Shown here piece by piece: positions 62,817 through 64,000 of a stretch of 64,000 nt of DNA (position 1 is the stretch's first letter; every line of letters starts with the position of its first letter). Location of the stretch: the NCBI RefSeq assembly GCF_030053115.1, contig NZ_CP125619.1, forward strand, positions 4,847,501-4,911,500. The letters run 5' to 3'. The DNA comes from Pseudomonas svalbardensis (GTDB taxonomy: Bacteria; Pseudomonadota; Gammaproteobacteria; Pseudomonadales; Pseudomonadaceae). Below the pieces are notes generated by a model. It ran no database searches and was not told the origin of the DNA. It worked only from the letters and a program-made list of their open reading frames with translations. The position numbers and the translations under genes were made by a program.

Positions 62817-64000
62817 ATGTCTGAATCCCCCGGAAAACTGAAACTCGGTGCACTTGTTGCGCTGGTGGTCGGTTCAATGATTGGTGGCGGGATCTTCTCT
62901 TTGCCGCAGAACATGGCCGCCAGTGCCGACGTCGGCGCGGTGTTGATCGGTTGGGCGATCACCGCCATAGGCATGCTGACGCTGGCCTTCGTGTTCCAAA
63001 CCCTGGCCAATCGCAAGCCTGATCTGGACGGCGGGGTCTACGCCTACGCCAAAGCCGGTTTCGGCGACTACATGGGTTTCTCGTCCGCCTGGGGTTACTG
63101 GATCAGTGCCTGGCTGGGCAACGTCGGTTACTTCGTTTTGCTCTTCAGCACCCTCGGTTACTTTTTCCCTATTTTTGGCGAGGGCAATACTGTCGCCGCC
63201 GTTATTGGCGCTTCGGTGCTGCTCTGGGCCGTGCATTTCCTGGTGCTGCGCGGGATCAAGGAAGCGGCGTTCATCAACCTGGTGACCACCGTCGCCAAGA
63301 TCGTGCCGCTGGTCCTGTTTGTGCTGATCGCGATTTTCGCCTTCAAGCTGGACATCTTCACCGCTGACATCTGGGGCGTGAAAAACCCGGACCTGGGTAG
63401 CGTGATGAACCAGGTGCGCAACATGATGCTGGTCACCGTCTGGGTGTTCATCGGCATCGAAGGCGCGAGCATTTTCTCGGCCCGTGCGGAAAAACGCAGC
63501 GACGTCGGTAAAGCCACGGTGATCGGCTTCATCACCGTGCTGCTGTTTCTGGTGCTGGTGAATGTGCTGTCGCTGGGCATCATGACTCAACCGGAACTGG
63601 CCAAACTGCAAAACCCTTCGATGGCCGCGGTGCTGGAGCACGTGGTCGGTCATTGGGGCGCGGTGCTGATCAGCGTTGGCCTGATCATCTCGCTGCTCGG
63701 CGCGTTGCTGTCGTGGGTGTTGCTGTGCGCAGAGATCATGTTCGCCGCCGCCAAGGACCACACCATGCCGGCCTTCCTGCGCAAAGAAAACGCCAACCAT
63801 GTGCCGGTCAATGCGCTGTGGCTGACCAACGCAATGGTCCAGCTGTTCCTCATCATCACACTGTTTTCCGCCAGCACTTACCTGTCGCTGATCTACCTCG
63901 CCACCTCGATGATTCTGGTGCCATATCTGTGGTCGGCGGCCTACGCGCTGCTGCTGGCGGTGCGCGGAGAGAGCTATGAAAACGCTGCCGCCGAACGCAG
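62817..64000 (+). CDS. arcD: Arginine:ornithine antiporter ArcD, 3' end cut by window
   Basis: Inner-membrane exchanger that imports arginine and exports ornithine for the arginine deiminase pathway. About 394 codons are visible of a ~475-residue APC-family protein. The ATG at 62817 follows TTGGAGTC. The visible protein begins SPGKLKLGALVALVVGSMIG then GGIFSLPQNMAASADVG, has GVYAYAKAGFGDYMGFSSAW and GIEGASIFSARAEKRSDVGK, and about ten helices. In Pseudomonas arcD is followed by arcABC, expected just past the window end. Likely Anr-activated in low oxygen. Confidence 0.94.
   Translation, partial: MSESPGKLKLGALVALVVGSMIGGGIFSLPQNMAASADVGAVLIGWAITAIGMLTLAFVFQTLANRKPDLDGGVYAYAKAGFGDYMGFSSAWGYWISAWLGNVGYFVLLFSTLGYFFPIFGEGNTVAAVIGASVLLWAVHFLVLRGIKEAAFINLVTTVAKIVPLVLFVLIAIFAFKLDIFTADIWGVKNPDLGSVMNQVRNMMLVTVWVFIGIEGASIFSARAEKRSDVGKATVIGFITVLLFLVLVNVLSLGIMTQPELAKLQNPSMAAVLEHVVGHWGAVLISVGLIISLLGALLSWVLLCAEIMFAAAKDHTMPAFLRKENANHVPVNALWLTNAMVQLFLIITLFSASTYLSLIYLATSMILVPYLWSAAYALLLAVRGESYENAAAER

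Overview
The window is a stretch of Pseudomonas chromosome, most likely from the P. fluorescens group. Three things point there: the Entner-Doudoroff layout (hexR / zwf-pgl-eda, edd-glk-gltR-gtrS, gtsABCD-oprB), the tandem fadD2-fadD1 pair, and many REP/REPIN palindromes of the fluorescens type. Assignments come from reading the sequence and recalled family knowledge; no database search was run. No rRNA, tRNA or CRISPR array was seen.

Layout. 0-2.8 kb: gluconate uptake and phosphorylation (gntT partial, gntK) with divergent gntR and three GntR-type operators. 2.8-5.6 kb: a DUF998 membrane protein, a LysR regulator divergent from a PACE efflux pump, and a GST. 5.8-21.5 kb: an accessory region bounded by two nearly identical 1,428-bp IS4-family elements in opposite orientation. 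It holds two unknown genes sharing an unusual promoter box (146 aa, and a 978-aa Ig-like repeat protein), a BdlA-like PAS-PAS-MCP, a LysR/GST pair, a deletion scar (OpuAC-like scrap; PhnD-like fragment fused to a desaturase), a deformylase/YihY pair and a CsbD protein. 21.5-27 kb: fatty acid activation (fadD1, fadD2) with divergent hydrolase and MaoC genes. 27-30 kb: an AaeXAB-like efflux operon. 30-33 kb: a stress-type four-helix protein, DUF3820, a class V aminotransferase and an intradiol dioxygenase-like protein.

33-52.7 kb is a near-complete glucose regulon. Glucose enters by OprB, crosses the inner membrane by GtsABCD, and is phosphorylated by Glk, then oxidised by Zwf and Pgl. Edd and Eda split the product, GapA continues to glycolysis, and MgsA gives a methylglyoxal bypass. 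HexR (two exact TTGT-N7-ACAA sites between edd and gapA) and GltR/GtrS regulate it. A shared 27-bp element lies upstream of gtsA and the AGE-family isomerase. 52.7-58.3 kb: a Fur-box-preceded heme uptake system (ECF sigma, FecR-type anti-sigma, TonB receptor, heme oxygenase) plus a YbaN-like protein. 58.4-64 kb: a dCache-type MCP, a CaiB-type CoA transferase, and arcD (cut by the window end) behind an AT-rich leader with an Anr-like site.

Most notable: (i) both IS4 copies sit in the loop of a Rho-independent terminator, each with an 11-bp duplication; (ii) a 19-nt box (CTGT-N8-ACAG core) lies 83-84 nt before two unknown genes; (iii) a 27-bp candidate GltR element; (iv) gene scraps marking old deletions or rearrangements.
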